Shown here piece after piece: positions 17,275 to 26,911 of a DNA stretch of 64,000 nt. The notes under the pieces were generated by a model. It worked only from the letters and a program-made list of their open reading frames with translations, did no database searches and was not told where the DNA came from. Made by a program: the position numbers and the translations under genes. Source of the DNA: Bacillus sp. FJAT-27245 (lineage in GTDB: Bacteria > Bacillota > Bacilli > Bacillales > Cytobacillaceae). Where the stretch lies: assembly GCF_001273955.1 (NCBI RefSeq), contig NZ_LIGI01000001.1, positions 661,917 to 725,916 of the forward strand. The letters run 5' to 3'. How positions within the stretch are numbered: position 1 is the stretch's first letter; every line of letters begins with the position of its first letter.

Positions 17275-18357
17275 CTATTCCAAAGCCTGTTCCTCAATCT
17301 CGACTTCGTTCTCGCCTTGATGGTAGGACAGGAAGCTTGTGACAAGTGTATCAAGATGCTCGACATGCTCGCCGTAGTCAAGGATGGCCGAGATGATTTG
17401 CATCGTATGGTAAAGGTGGTTATCATCCTCTTCCTCGTATTCCTTTTGCCTGGCAATGAAAAGCCGGAAAACTTCGCGCTTATCAAGGCATTGGACAGGG
17501 TTTTCCTGCGATGCTTCCTGGCGCACTTTCCCGATATATTTCAGCATGATTTGCTCATGGACGGTAATCAGGCAGTCAAGCTGTTCCTGAATCGATTGCC
17601 TGTAATGTTCCGGAAGAAAATTGTATTCATTCTCGAAACGATGCAGGCGGTTCAACGTCTCCAGAGCCTTTCCCGAGGTGGAAAGCATATGCCTGTAGAT
17701 AACAAGCTTGCGAGCTTTTACCGCGTCTTCCCGTTTGAAGTACTTTCTCTCTTCTTTATACATCGTATAAGTGACATCTGCCTTGGAAAGGATATCCCGC
17801 AATTTTTCAATTTCGTTCTTAATCAGATTATGGTCGGATGCATTCCGGGCAGTCAGCCTGATCCAGCGGATAATATCCTCGGTCGTACCGGATATTTTAT
17901 GATACAACCTGTTCTCATACCGGGGTGGAAGGAAAACAAGGTTCACAACGAATGCCGAAAAAACGCCGAGCATAATCGTCGAAAACCGGATAGCCGCAAA
18001 TTCAAGGAACTGGTCGCCAGGCGATTCCATAATCGATATAAGCGTCACAAGCGAAAGGCCGATCGTATTTTCAAGCTTTAACCGAAGATTAATTGTAATG
18101 ACGATAATGACAGCAATCCCAATTACAACAATATGGTTACCTAGAAGCATGACAAAGGTTGTCGCGAATATAGCTCCAATCAAATTTCCCTGTACCTGCT
18201 CAAGAATGGACTGGTAAGACCTATAAATGGTTGGCTGTACAGCGAAAATAGCGGCAATCCCGGCCATGACCGGCGACGGCACATTCAGCAGCTTGCAAAG
18301 CAAAAGCGCCAGCATAATGGCGATTCCCGTCTTTAAAATTCGCGCACCTAACTTCAT
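17275..18357 (-). CDS. ygaE: Aromatic acid exporter family protein (YgaE, DUF939/FUSC-like)
   Basis: A 360-residue protein with a membrane N-terminal half (hydrophobic segments at about 9-30, 55-75, 78-100 and 120-140) typical of the ArAE_1/FUSC-like family, followed by a soluble, mainly helical C-terminal half of about 200 residues. Such proteins are thought to export aromatic acids; the substrate is unknown. ATG 18357 follows GAAGGGA; an in-frame TTG at 18375 lies before that. Convergent with ygaD, as in B. subtilis. Confidence 0.85.
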   Translation of the reverse strand: MKLGARILKTGIAIMLALLLCKLLNVPSPVMAGIAAIFAVQPTIYRSYQSILEQVQGNLIGAIFATTFVMLLGNHIVVIGIAVIIVITINLRLKLENTIGLSLVTLISIMESPGDQFLEFAAIRFSTIMLGVFSAFVVNLVFLPPRYENRLYHKISGTTEDIIRWIRLTARNASDHNLIKNEIEKLRDILSKADVTYTMYKEERKYFKREDAVKARKLVIYRHMLSTSGKALETLNRLHRFENEYNFLPEHYRQSIQEQLDCLITVHEQIMLKYIGKVRQEASQENPVQCLDKREVFRLFIARQKEYEEEDDNHLYHTMQIISAILDYGEHVEHLDTLVTSFLSYHQGENEVEIEEQALE

Positions 18358-18534
18358 TGAAAAAATTCCCTTCAATTCATTTCTCTAATAAAGCAAGTAT
18401 AGCCCAAAATAAATAACTGTCCAGCACTGTGCAAAAATCCAAAGGCTTTTCATTACTTTTTACTCATTTCCGGCCACGGTTAAACAATTCAGTACTATAC
18501 AATGAATAACAAAGCAAAGCAAGGGTATTTTTTG

Positions 18535-18568
18535 TGAAAAAATCCAGGGCAGCTGTTGGCCCTGGATT
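18535..18568 (-). terminator. Terminator of hemL
   Basis: AATCCAGGGC (18541-18550) and GCCCTGGATT (18559-18568), with the minus-strand U tract from the A run at 18537-18542. Confidence 0.88.
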
Positions 18569-18579
18569 TTAATTGGGGA

Positions 18580-19875
18580 CTATTCATTCATAAGTGAATA
18601 AAACGCATTGTCAACCGCATGGAGTGTTGCCTCGATATCCTCTTCCGAATGGGCGATGGTGACAAACCATGCTTCATATTTCGAAGGAGCCAGATTGATG
18701 CCCTGGTGGAGCATCAGCTTAAAGAACCGAGCGAACATTTCGCCGTCCGTATTTTCCGCCTGCTCGTAGTTTTCAACCTTTTCTTTTGTAAAATAAATCG
18801 TCAACGCACCCTTGAGGCGATTAATCGTAATTGGCACGCCATGCTTGCCTGCCGATTCGAGTATGCCTTTTTCAAGCATTTCGCCCAGTCGGTCAAGGTT
18901 TTCATACACGCCATCCTGTTTAAGTACTTCCAAACAAGCAATCCCGGAGAGCATTGAAGCCGGGTTTCCTGCCATCGTCCCGGCCTGGTATGCCGGCCCG
19001 AGCGGGGCAACCTTTTCCATGATTTCCTGTTTGCCGCCGTAGGCGCCGATCGGCAATCCGCCGCCGATAATTTTTCCGAGCGCGGTCAAATCAGGCGTGA
19101 TGCCAAGAAGGTCCTGCGCGCCTCCGTACATAAACCGGAATGCGGTGATTACTTCATCAAAAATAAGCAGCGCGCCCGCATCGTGTGTAAGCTCTTTTAC
19201 CTGCTCGAGGAATCCGGGCTTCGGTTCGACAATGCCGAAGTTGCCGACAATTGGTTCAATCATGACGGCTGCGACCTGGCTTCCCCATTTTTTAAGCGCA
19301 TCCTTTAAAGGTTCGATTTCGTTAAATGGAACTGTGATCACTTCCTGGGCGATGCTCTTTGGAACGCCAGCGGAATCAGGAGTCCCAAGAGTGGCTGGGC
19401 CGGATCCTGCTGCGACAAGAACAAGGTCGGAATGCCCGTGGTAGCAGCCCGCAAACTTAATGATTTTATCCCGGCCGGTATAGGCTCGAGCGACCCGGAT
19501 CGTCGTCATGACCGCTTCCGTTCCCGAATTGACGAAGCGGACCTTGTCCATTCCCGGCATCGCTTCCTTCAGCATTTTTGCAAGCGTAATTTCATGGGGC
19601 GTAGGCGTTCCGTACAGGACGCCGCTCTCAGCCGCTTTTTTGATCGCTTTCGTAATATGCGGGTGGGCGTGCCCCGTGATGATTGGCCCGTATGCGGCAA
19701 GATAATCGATGTACTGGTTTCCATCAACATCCCAGAAGTACGCTCCCGCCGCGCGTTCCATCACAACCGGCGAGCCGCCGCCAACCGCCTTGTAGGAACG
19801 GGAAGGGCTGTTCACCCCGCCGACAATATGTTCAAGTGCTTCCTTATGTAATTTTTCGGAATTGGAAAAGTTCAT
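18580..19875 (-). CDS. hemL: Glutamate-1-semialdehyde 2,1-aminomutase
   Basis: A 431-residue PLP enzyme converting glutamate-1-semialdehyde to 5-aminolevulinate for haem synthesis. Landmarks are [13 protein letters not shown] (21-33), [40 protein letters not shown] with the PLP-binding Asp, and [18 protein letters not shown] with the Schiff-base Lys. This is the second HemL of Bacillus, known as GsaB, by its position between ygaE and the bcp-perR region. Monocistronic with a strong terminator. Confidence 0.95.
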   Translation of the reverse strand: MNFSNSEKLHKEALEHIVGGVNSPSRSYKAVGGGSPVVMERAAGAYFWDVDGNQYIDYLAAYGPIITGHAHPHITKAIKKAAESGVLYGTPTPHEITLAKMLKEAMPGMDKVRFVNSGTEAVMTTIRVARAYTGRDKIIKFAGCYHGHSDLVLVAAGSGPATLGTPDSAGVPKSIAQEVITVPFNEIEPLKDALKKWGSQVAAVMIEPIVGNFGIVEPKPGFLEQVKELTHDAGALLIFDEVITAFRFMYGGAQDLLGITPDLTALGKIIGGGLPIGAYGGKQEIMEKVAPLGPAYQAGTMAGNPASMLSGIACLEVLKQDGVYENLDRLGEMLEKGILESAGKHGVPITINRLKGALTIYFTKEKVENYEQAENTDGEMFARFFKLMLHQGINLAPSKYEAWFVTIAHSEEDIEATLHAVDNAFYSLMNE

Positions 19876-20081
19876 TGTAAAAGCCTCCTCATTATTTCTT
19901 TCCTATAATAGCATTGTTTGTTTCGCATCGCTGAATTTTCAACCGGATTTTATTTAGGCAACATATAGCTCCCTATATTCATTCTATAACCCTATTGGAC
20001 GAAATAATGCGGGAAAGTTGTACTGGGGACCAGGATTGGATAAACTGTTTTGTTAGAGTGCAGCATTTTGGAGGATGAAAC

Positions 20082-21095
20082 ATGAACCAACTGAACGCTA
20101 TCGAGGTTAAGGGATTGCGGAAGGAATTCAAATCGCACATGAGCCGGCCAGGCCTTTCGGGTGCATTCCGTGATCTGTTTACGCGAAATTATAAAATCGT
20201 TCCCGCTGTTAATGATATAAACTTTAATGTGAAGCAGGGGGAAATGGTCGGCTACATCGGCGAAAATGGCGCGGGAAAATCGACGACAATCAAGATGCTT
20301 ACAGGCATCCTGACGCCTACTTCAGGAAAAATCATCGTCAATGGTATGGACCCGCATAAGGAACGGGAGCGGTTTGTTCAGACAATCGGCGTCGTTTTCG
20401 GTCAGCGCTCCCAGCTCTGGTGGGATATCGCCGTCCAGGAATCGTTCCGGCTTTTAAAAAAGGTCTATAAAGTCTCCGATGCGGATTACAATTCGCATAT
20501 GGACCACGTCATCAAAACGCTTGATATTGAGCCGCTGCTCGACAAGCCGGTCCGGAAGCTTTCTCTCGGACAAAGGATGCGCTGCGAGCTGGCCGCGGCA
20601 TTGATTCATAATCCGCCGCTATTGTTTTTGGACGAGCCGACGATTGGCCTTGATGTGCTCGTCAAGCTTCGCATCCGCGACTTTTTGAAAGAAATCAATG
20701 AAAAATACAACACGACAATTTTGCTGACGACACATGACCTTTCGGATATTGAAGCGCTTTGCGAGCGGGTCATCATGCTTGATGAAGGGAGCATTATTTA
20801 TGACGGTCCGCTAAACGATCTGAAAGAAAAATGGGCGGAAGGAAAGCAGCTTCAATTCGAATTTCTCGAAAAAGTCGATTTGGCGGCACTACAGCATGCA
20901 ACCTTGGGGATGCCGGTGAAGTGGGAAACGGATGAGAAAGGCCAGGTGTTCACCGCCCACATCGAAGACATTGAAGAAGTGATTTCGCAAGTCATCTCGA
21001 GGGTCGTTTCTTCTTTTAAAATAAGGGACATTAAAATCAATGAAACATCCACGGAAGAAATCATCCGTAATATTTACGAAAAAGGTTCGGCATAG
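20082..21095 (+). CDS. ABC-2 type transporter, ATP-binding protein
   Basis: A 337-residue ATPase with Walker A GENGAGKST (about 66-74), a degenerate signature LSLGQRMR, Walker B LLFLDEPTIGLD and a C-terminal extension of about 90 residues. Its architecture and the two following permeases fit the ABC-2 exporter group often annotated as COG4586/4587/3694; substrate unknown. First gene of a three-gene operon downstream of hemL, an arrangement I recall from other Bacillus. Confidence 0.9.
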   Translation: MNQLNAIEVKGLRKEFKSHMSRPGLSGAFRDLFTRNYKIVPAVNDINFNVKQGEMVGYIGENGAGKSTTIKMLTGILTPTSGKIIVNGMDPHKERERFVQTIGVVFGQRSQLWWDIAVQESFRLLKKVYKVSDADYNSHMDHVIKTLDIEPLLDKPVRKLSLGQRMRCELAAALIHNPPLLFLDEPTIGLDVLVKLRIRDFLKEINEKYNTTILLTTHDLSDIEALCERVIMLDEGSIIYDGPLNDLKEKWAEGKQLQFEFLEKVDLAALQHATLGMPVKWETDEKGQVFTAHIEDIEEVISQVISRVVSSFKIRDIKINETSTEEIIRNIYEKGSA

Positions 21096-21106
21096 GGAGG
21101 CTGCAG

Positions 21107-21898
21107 ATGGACAAGTATCTGGAAATGGTCCGGATCCGGTTTTTGATGATGCTCGCCTACCGGACAAATTATTATACTGGAATACTTATTTACAGCATTA
21201 ACATTGGCGCCTATTATTTCCTTTGGAGTGCCATTTATAGTGGAAAGGAAAGCATTCAGGGGTTATCCGTAACCCAGATGACAACCTATGTGGCGATTGC
21301 CTGGATGGCGAGGGCGTTTTATTTTAACAACCTGGACCGTGAAATGGCGCTTGAAATCATGGAAGGGAAAGTGGCAATCGAATTGATCCGTCCCTACAGC
21401 TACCTCGGAATGAAAACAATGCAGGGGCTTGGGGAAGGGATTTTCCGGCTGCTGTTTTTCTCTGTTCCGGGAATGGTAATCGTTTCGCTCATCTTTCCTG
21501 TAAAACTGATTTGGGACCCTGCTGTATGGGGGCTGTTTGCAATCTCAATCTTCTTCAGCTTCCTGATCAACACGCAGATCAATCTATTGACAGGGATTAC
21601 AACATTTTTCCTGTATAATAATGCGGGGCTGATTCGGGCGAAACGGGTCGTCATTGATTTGTTTTCGGGACTGCTTTTGCCGATGAGCTTTTTTCCTGGC
21701 TGGGCGCAGGAAATTATGAAGTATTTGCCGTTTCAGGGCATCAGCTATATCCCGAGCATGATTGTCACAAAAGGTTTTTCCCACGGGCAGGCGCTTGAGG
21801 CGATTCTCCAGCAGGCTGTCTGGGTGCTCATCCTGCTTGTTCCAATCTTTATTCTTTGGCAGCTGGCCAAGAAACAGCTTGTTATTCAGGGGGGCTGA
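21107..21898 (+). CDS. ABC-2 type transporter permease
   Basis: A 263-residue membrane protein with about six hydrophobic segments (for example residues 22-45, 56-75, 110-135, 140-170 and 235-255) and the conserved family stretch around EIMEGKVAIELIRPYSYLG. It follows the ATPase gene by 11 bases and precedes a second, related permease, so the two probably form the heteromeric membrane part of one exporter. AGGGAGG precedes the ATG. No substrate can be deduced. Confidence 0.85.
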   Translation: MDKYLEMVRIRFLMMLAYRTNYYTGILIYSINIGAYYFLWSAIYSGKESIQGLSVTQMTTYVAIAWMARAFYFNNLDREMALEIMEGKVAIELIRPYSYLGMKTMQGLGEGIFRLLFFSVPGMVIVSLIFPVKLIWDPAVWGLFAISIFFSFLINTQINLLTGITTFFLYNNAGLIRAKRVVIDLFSGLLLPMSFFPGWAQEIMKYLPFQGISYIPSMIVTKGFSHGQALEAILQQAVWVLILLVPIFILWQLAKKQLVIQGG

Positions 21899-21900
21899 CC

Positions 21901-22686
21901 GTGTTTTATGCATCGATGTTTTTCCAATATGCCGGGCAGTATATGAAAACAAGGCTCCAGTACAGGGCCGACCTCCTCGTTGAGATTTTCTCCGACCTGC
22001 TGTCCCAGGCTGTCAACTTCATCTTCATCCTTGTCGTCTTCGGGCACACATCGTTGCTTAACGGCTGGAGCAGGGATGAAATTATCTTTATTTATGGATT
22101 TTTCCTTGTGCCTTACGCAGTTTTTTCGGCATTCTTCAATATTTGGGATTTCAATGAACGCTATATTGTCAAAGGGGAAATGGACAGGATTTTGACAAGG
22201 CCAATCCATAGCCTTTTTCAAATTATCCTTGAGCGGCTTGAACTTGAAGGGCTTTTTGGAGCGGTCACAGGAATTGCGGTCATGCTTTACGCGGGCCATA
22301 ACCTCGGCCTTCAATGGTCATGGGCCGACCCGCTCATCTTCCTGCTGTTTGTCGCAGGCGGCTCGCTCATTTACGGCGGTGTGTTTGTCATGCTCGCCTG
22401 CATCAGCTTTTGGGCCGACGCCCGGACGTCGATTATGCCGATGATGTACAACATCGGGAATTACGGGCGCTATCCAGTCGACATCTACAACAAGGTGATC
22501 CGATTTGTACTAACCTGGATTTTGCCATTCGCATTCGTCGGCGTCTACCCCGCCGCCTTTTTCCTCGGAAGGGAAGAGTGGTACGGCTTCGCATTCCTCA
22601 CACCGATCATGGGCATTCTTTTCTTTACGGCTTCCGTGTTCCTGTGGAACCAGGGAGTCAAGCAATATAGGGGAGCGGGGAACTAG
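21901..22686 (+). CDS. ABC-2 type transporter permease, second subunit
   Basis: A 261-residue membrane protein resembling the preceding permease, again with about six hydrophobic segments and a DRILTRPIHSLFQIILERL motif after the second one. GTG 21901 is the likely start, three bases after the previous stop, with GGGGGGCTGA acting as Shine-Dalgarno. It ends the exporter operon; a shared bidirectional terminator separates it from the flagellar block. Confidence 0.85.
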   Translation: MFYASMFFQYAGQYMKTRLQYRADLLVEIFSDLLSQAVNFIFILVVFGHTSLLNGWSRDEIIFIYGFFLVPYAVFSAFFNIWDFNERYIVKGEMDRILTRPIHSLFQIILERLELEGLFGAVTGIAVMLYAGHNLGLQWSWADPLIFLLFVAGGSLIYGGVFVMLACISFWADARTSIMPMMYNIGNYGRYPVDIYNKVIRFVLTWILPFAFVGVYPAAFFLGREEWYGFAFLTPIMGILFFTASVFLWNQGVKQYRGAGN

Positions 22687-22716
22687 AATTGACAAGTTGG
22701 ATGAATTTTTCATGAA

Positions 22717-22755
22717 AAAACCGCCTTCCGATCTCAAAATTCGGAAGGCGGTTTT
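22717..22755. terminator. Bidirectional terminator at the left edge of the flagellar block
   Basis: Perfect 15-bp arms (22717-22731 and 22741-22755) ending in AAAA/TTTT on each side serve both the ABC operon and motB. Confidence 0.93.
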
Positions 22756-22775
22756 CTTATTTTAAAAAAGTAAAT

Positions 22776-23501
22776 CTATTGCCTCAGGATGACGATTGTC
22801 ACCCTGCGGTTGGCCTGGCGGTGTACATCCGTATCGTTTGGATATATCGGATGGTATTCGCCAAATCCGGAAAACTGGAGCCGGCTCGGCTTTACGTTTT
22901 TCGATTCGAAATAATGGAGCACGCTGGCCGCCCTCGCAGCGGAAAGCTCCCAGTTCGTCCTGTAAATCGTATTGGTGGCCGGTACATTGTCAGTATGCCC
23001 TTCAATGCTGACCGGATTCGGAACGGTGTTGATTAGGCCAACCATCCCATCCAAAGTGTTAAAGGAACGCGGCTTTAATTCAGCTCTGCCCGAGTCGAAA
23101 AGGATGACATCCTTCAGGGACACTTCAATTCCTTTTTTTGACTCCTGGAGGGAGACGACGGCCTCCAATTTATTATTCTTTATATAATTTTCGAGCTTTA
23201 TTTTCAAACCATCAAGCTCTGTATCTTTTTTGTCTTCCTTCGGCGGTTCCACAACCGGAGTTTCCGGCTTTGGCAAGTGAGGTGAAAGCCCCGCGTTCTT
23301 ATCAGGAATCTTCGTCCCGGTCAGTTCCGACTTGAACGATTCCATAAGGTACTGGTACTTGGCGGCATCAATCGTACTTGCCGCATATAGGACGATAAAC
23401 AAAGCGAGCAACAACGTCAAGAGGTCGGCATACGGGATCAGCCATGTTTCATCGATATGCCCGTCATCGCCATGATCAAAATTCCTTCTGCGCTTCTTCA
23501 T
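22776..23501 (-). CDS. motB: Flagellar stator protein MotB
   Basis: A 241-residue stator subunit. The single membrane helix ETWLIPYADLLTLLLALFIV carries the ion-binding Asp (D26), and the C-terminal OmpA-like domain (about 120-240) with SIEGHTDNVPA and NRRVTIVIL binds peptidoglycan. Val at D+11 matches proton-type MotB of Bacillus, whereas sodium-type MotS usually has Leu there; this is suggestive only. It overlaps motA by four bases. Confidence 0.94.
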   Translation of the reverse strand: MKKRRRNFDHGDDGHIDETWLIPYADLLTLLLALFIVLYAASTIDAAKYQYLMESFKSELTGTKIPDKNAGLSPHLPKPETPVVEPPKEDKKDTELDGLKIKLENYIKNNKLEAVVSLQESKKGIEVSLKDVILFDSGRAELKPRSFNTLDGMVGLINTVPNPVSIEGHTDNVPATNTIYRTNWELSAARAASVLHYFESKNVKPSRLQFSGFGEYHPIYPNDTDVHRQANRRVTIVILRQ

Positions 23502-24298
23502 GCTGATTTCTCCTCAAGGAGTGCTCCCTTGTCCAGGTTTTCATACTCTTTCCGTTCCGCCATAGGAAGATGGACCGTCAGCTTTTTCTCCAATGCCCCT
23601 GGAACAATTCCTTCGTAAATGGCAAGCAGGCCTTCGATGATGATCAGCTTTGAATCCTGTTCGCGCTTGGAAATGCGCTTCAATTTGTTTGCGAGCGGGT
23701 GCCAAAGGACATACCCTGAAAAAATACCAAGGAGTGTCGCAATGAATGCTGCTGCGATGGAATGGCCGATTTTTTCAATTTCCGACAGGGAGCCAAGCGC
23801 CGCGATTAGGCCGACTACCGCCCCAAGTACTCCGAGGGTCGGGGCGTATGTTCCAGCCTGGGTAAAAATAAGAGCTCCCGCCTGGTGGCGTTTTTGGATT
23901 GCCTCCACTTCCTCGAACAAAACTTCCTCGATAAATTCAGCTTCGTATCCGTCGATGATCATTTCCAGCCCTTTTTTGAAAAAAGGATCCGTTGTCGATT
24001 CGGCAATTCCCTCCAGCGCGAGAAAACCTTCTTTTTTGGCGATCTCAGCGCAAGCGATCAATTTCGCTATTGTTTCCGCATTGGAAGGGAGCTTTGGTTC
24101 GAACAACGCAATTTTTAATAATTTAGGGAACTTATTCATTTCCCTGAATGGAAATGCGACAAACAGTGCTGCCGCCGTCCCTCCGAAAATAATCAAATAT
24201 GCGGCGGGATTATTCAGCGATGCCAGTGGCGCGCCCTTTAAAATCATCCCGAAACCAATAGCCAGCAATGCCAATAATATTCCAAAAATACTAGACAT
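23498..24298 (-). CDS. motA: Flagellar stator protein MotA
   Basis: A 266-residue four-helix ion channel subunit pairing with MotB. Family features are the first helix at 1-25, the long cytoplasmic loop (about 55-155) with charged residues contacting FliG, and the helices around GTYAPTLGVLGAVVGLIAAL and IAAAFIATLLGIFSGYVLW. ATG 24298 follows AAAGGAG. The motAB pair is transcribed away from the rest of the flagellar block; its promoter lies in 24299-24420 but I could not define it. Confidence 0.94.
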   Translation of the reverse strand: MSSIFGILLALLAIGFGMILKGAPLASLNNPAAYLIIFGGTAAALFVAFPFREMNKFPKLLKIALFEPKLPSNAETIAKLIACAEIAKKEGFLALEGIAESTTDPFFKKGLEMIIDGYEAEFIEEVLFEEVEAIQKRHQAGALIFTQAGTYAPTLGVLGAVVGLIAALGSLSEIEKIGHSIAAAFIATLLGIFSGYVLWHPLANKLKRISKREQDSKLIIIEGLLAIYEGIVPGALEKKLTVHLPMAERKEYENLDKGALLEEKSA

Positions 24299-24421
24299 GA
24301 ATTTCTCCTTTGGTTTATCTTTAATTTAGCTTGATACTTGCCATTGTAAAGGACAAGGCAAAATTCGACAATTGAATTTTTTTAAAAATATTCGACACCG
24401 GCGTGACGGAGGAGGCCCGAA

Positions 24422-24859
24422 TTGAAGATACAACAAAGCCACGGAATCGGCCACGAACGCTTTTTGGCGGTAAGGGAAAGGGGCAAGGAAACGCACTCCT
24501 TCCAGCAAATTTTCCAAGACAGCCAGGTTGGATTGAGCCAGGAACGGCTTCAGTCACTGTTGACCCAATTGGACAGAAATGGTAACCGACTTGCCGTTTC
24601 CAGGACGATTCAGGATTTATTGGCGTACAAGCAGACGATCAGGGAATTTCTTCAGGAAGTTGTTCAAAATGGTTTTTCCCTTGAGGAACACCGCAGCTTC
24701 CAGCATAACGGCCGCGAGAAGAAATTAATTTTAATAAAACAGGTGGACAGCCACTTGCTCGAATTATCCGATCAGGTTTTTGACAAGCAAACGACAACTG
24801 TTAGCTTGCTTGACAAACTTGGCGAGATTAAAGGACTATTGGTAAATCTGTACATGTAG
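24422..24859 (+). CDS. YaaR-like (DUF327) flagellar-linked protein
   Basis: A 145-residue protein whose second half (LLTQLDRNGNRLAVSRTIQDLLAYKQTIREFL, then KKLILIKQVDSHLLELSDQV and LLDKLGEIKGLLVNLYM) closely resembles B. subtilis YaaR, a DUF327 protein of unknown function. TTG 24422 follows GGAGGAGG. It starts the flhO-flhP unit, 16 bases before flhO. Its presence here argues that DUF327 proteins have a flagellar role, but no activity can be assigned. Confidence 0.75.
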   Translation: MKIQQSHGIGHERFLAVRERGKETHSFQQIFQDSQVGLSQERLQSLLTQLDRNGNRLAVSRTIQDLLAYKQTIREFLQEVVQNGFSLEEHRSFQHNGREKKLILIKQVDSHLLELSDQVFDKQTTTVSLLDKLGEIKGLLVNLYM

Positions 24860-24875
24860 AAAAGGGGGAGACGAT

Positions 24876-25715
24876 ATGCTTAGAGGCATTCATTCGGCGG
24901 CATCGGGAATGATTGCGCTGCAGCGAAAGCAGGATGCGCTGACGAATAACCTGGCTAATGCGGAAACGCCTGGCTTCAAACAGGATGCGAGCCCGCTCCG
25001 CTCATTTCCAGAGGTATTGCTTGAGCAAATCCGCGGCAAGGAAAGCGGGGCCCAGGCAAGGATGGGGACGTTATCGATGGGCGTTTACAACCAGGAAACG
25101 CTGCCATTGTTTTTACAGGGGACGCTTACGGAAACGAACATGCCGTTTGATTTCGCGATAAGCGACCAGGGATTGGCACCGATCCAGGTGAACGGCCGCA
25201 CTGTGAAGCCGGCAGCATTCTTTGCGGTCCAGATAGCGGATGGCGCTATGCGGCTGACCCGGAACGGACGTTTTTCGGTTAACGAAAACGGCGAGCTTGT
25301 AACTGCAACAGGGGATTTTGTTCTAGGGAAAAACGGAAACAGGATTACCGGGCTGGACCCGCTCTTAAAAGATGTCACGATTTCCGGGAACGGCGAACTC
25401 ATTGCTTTTCCAAATGATCCGCAACGGACAAGGACTGTCGGGTCAATTGGGATGGTGATTGTTGAAAATCCAAACGGGCTGATCAAAAGGGACAATGGAC
25501 AGTTCGAGCTTGAAAGGCCGGGAATGGCGATGGTCACCGGAGATCTGCCTGCCGGGCTGCAGCTGCACCATAAAACGCTGGAGCAGTCGAATGTTGATCT
25601 ATCTCAGACGATTACCGACATGATGGCCAACATCCGCCTGTATGAGGCGAACCAGAAAGTTCTTCAGGCCTATGACAAATCTTTAGAGCAATTGAATACG
25701 ATTGGAAGGGTTTAA
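24876..25715 (+). CDS. flhO: Flagellar basal-body rod protein FlhO (FlgF-like)
   Basis: A 279-residue rod protein of the FlgBCFG family: N-terminal SAASGMIALQRKQDALTNNLANAETPGFKQD and C-terminal LEQSNVDLSQTITDMMANIRLYEANQKVLQAYDKSL form the paired helices of the rod. Exported by the flagellar type III apparatus without a Sec signal. Five bases separate it from flhP, the same pair as in B. subtilis, where they are called FlhO and FlhP. Confidence 0.9.
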   Translation: MLRGIHSAASGMIALQRKQDALTNNLANAETPGFKQDASPLRSFPEVLLEQIRGKESGAQARMGTLSMGVYNQETLPLFLQGTLTETNMPFDFAISDQGLAPIQVNGRTVKPAAFFAVQIADGAMRLTRNGRFSVNENGELVTATGDFVLGKNGNRITGLDPLLKDVTISGNGELIAFPNDPQRTRTVGSIGMVIVENPNGLIKRDNGQFELERPGMAMVTGDLPAGLQLHHKTLEQSNVDLSQTITDMMANIRLYEANQKVLQAYDKSLEQLNTIGRV

Positions 25716-25720
25716 AGACT

Positions 25721-26500
25721 ATGAGTTCATCTCTTTTTATCGCAACGACGGGAATTAAGGCATACCAGGGGAAACTTGATACGATTGCCAACAACATCGC
25801 GAATGTTGAATCAGCTGGTTATAAACGCAGGGAAGCGGCTTTTTCCGAAAATCTTGCCGCATCGATCCGGCAGCAGCCGGAAGCGGAAAAAGAAGTTGGG
25901 CGCCTCTCGCCGGACGGGCTTAGGGTTTCGTATGGTTCGCGGATTGCGGCAACCCCTTTGGATTTGACCCAGGGGGCCCCGAAGCAAACGGACCAGCCAT
26001 TCGATTTCATGATTGAGGGCGAGGGCTATTTCCTGGTTCGGCGTGCTACCGGGACAGGTACGGAAATTCTCTACACAAGGAACGGGGCCTTTCAAAAATC
26101 GCCTGTAGGGCCGGGGCGGTTCCAGCTTGTCAACGCCCAGGGAGATGTCTTGCTCGGCCGTAACGGCAACCCGATTGAACTGAATGAAAATGGCACCTTC
26201 ACTGTAACGGGTGACGGCACCATTGAAGGGACCGGCCAGCAAATCGGTCTCGTTGGTTTTACAAATGCGCAGCTCCTTAAGGACGAGGGTGGAGTTTACC
26301 GATTGACCGGCGGAAATGTGTTCACGGCTCCTGGTGACTCTTATCAAATTAGGCAGGGTTTCCTGGAAAGCTCGAATGTCAGCCTTAACCAGGAAATGAC
26401 TGACATGATCAAGGCGCAGCGCGGTTTCCAGGCAAATTCCAGGGCACTTAGCTACGCGGACCAGATGATGGGCATCGCGAATGGAATCATGAGGACATAG
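25721..26500 (+). CDS. flhP: Flagellar distal rod protein FlhP (FlgG-like)
   Basis: A 259-residue rod protein of the FlgG group, starting SSLFIATTGIKAYQGKLDTIANNIANVESAGYKRRE and ending QGFLESSNVSLNQEMTDMIKAQRGFQANSRALSYADQM, the two halves of the rod coiled coil. The middle part (about 85-200) is the D1 domain. Co-transcribed with flhO and closed by a terminator. Confidence 0.9.
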   Translation: MSSSLFIATTGIKAYQGKLDTIANNIANVESAGYKRREAAFSENLAASIRQQPEAEKEVGRLSPDGLRVSYGSRIAATPLDLTQGAPKQTDQPFDFMIEGEGYFLVRRATGTGTEILYTRNGAFQKSPVGPGRFQLVNAQGDVLLGRNGNPIELNENGTFTVTGDGTIEGTGQQIGLVGFTNAQLLKDEGGVYRLTGGNVFTAPGDSYQIRQGFLESSNVSLNQEMTDMIKAQRGFQANSRALSYADQMMGIANGIMRT

Positions 26501-26507
26501 CATCAAC

Positions 26508-26556
26508 GATACGGCGTCGCACTAAAGATTAGTGCCCGCCGTATTTTATTATTTTT
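26508..26556 (+). terminator. Terminator after flhP
   Basis: Interrupted stem joining ATACGGCG...ACTAA and TTAGT...CGCCGTAT around AGA, followed by TTTTATTATTTTT. Confidence 0.8.
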
Positions 26557-26580
26557 ATCACAAAAAATAGTGATTTTCCC

Positions 26581-26609
26581 CTAGTCGGTTGATGCATCCC
26601 GGCCGATAC
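26581..26609 (+). promoter_or_regulatory. Putative SigD-type promoter of flgM-flgN-flgK-flgL
   Basis: GCCGATAC at 26602-26609 matches the SigD -10. The -35 is poor: CTAG at 26581-26584 is 17 bases upstream, against 15 in the hag and fliD promoters of this cluster. Confidence 0.5.
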
Positions 26610-26644
26610 ATGAAGTAAGAGAAGTTTGAAAGGAGCGGGCCGTT

Positions 26645-26911
26645 ATGAAAATCAATCCAATTAATCGAATCGATGCTGCCTATCAGGCTTATCGGAAAAA
26701 TCAGCCCAGCCGTTCTGAAGGAACGAAGAAAGAGAAGGTTGATACAGTAGAATTATCAAGCGAAGCACAACTTCAAATTCAAAAAGATAAAGAATTAAGA
26801 ATACAGCAATTAAAATCGCAAATTGAAAATGGCACATACAAAGTGGACAGCGAGAAAATCGCCGACAAGCTGATTTCACTGTGGAAGTCCGGAGCAAAGT
26901 TCGATGAATAA
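26645..26911 (+). CDS. flgM: Anti-sigma factor FlgM
   Basis: An 88-residue protein with the unstructured N terminus starting MKINPINRID and the C-terminal SigD-binding helices, KVDTVELSSEAQLQIQKDKE and NGTYKVDSEKIADKLISLW. FlgM holds FliA/SigD inactive until the hook is complete. It overlaps flgN by eight bases. Its cognate sigma factor is encoded at the end of the same block, so the late-gene checkpoint is self-contained. Confidence 0.9.
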   Translation: MKINPINRIDAAYQAYRKNQPSRSEGTKKEKVDTVELSSEAQLQIQKDKELRIQQLKSQIENGTYKVDSEKIADKLISLWKSGAKFDE

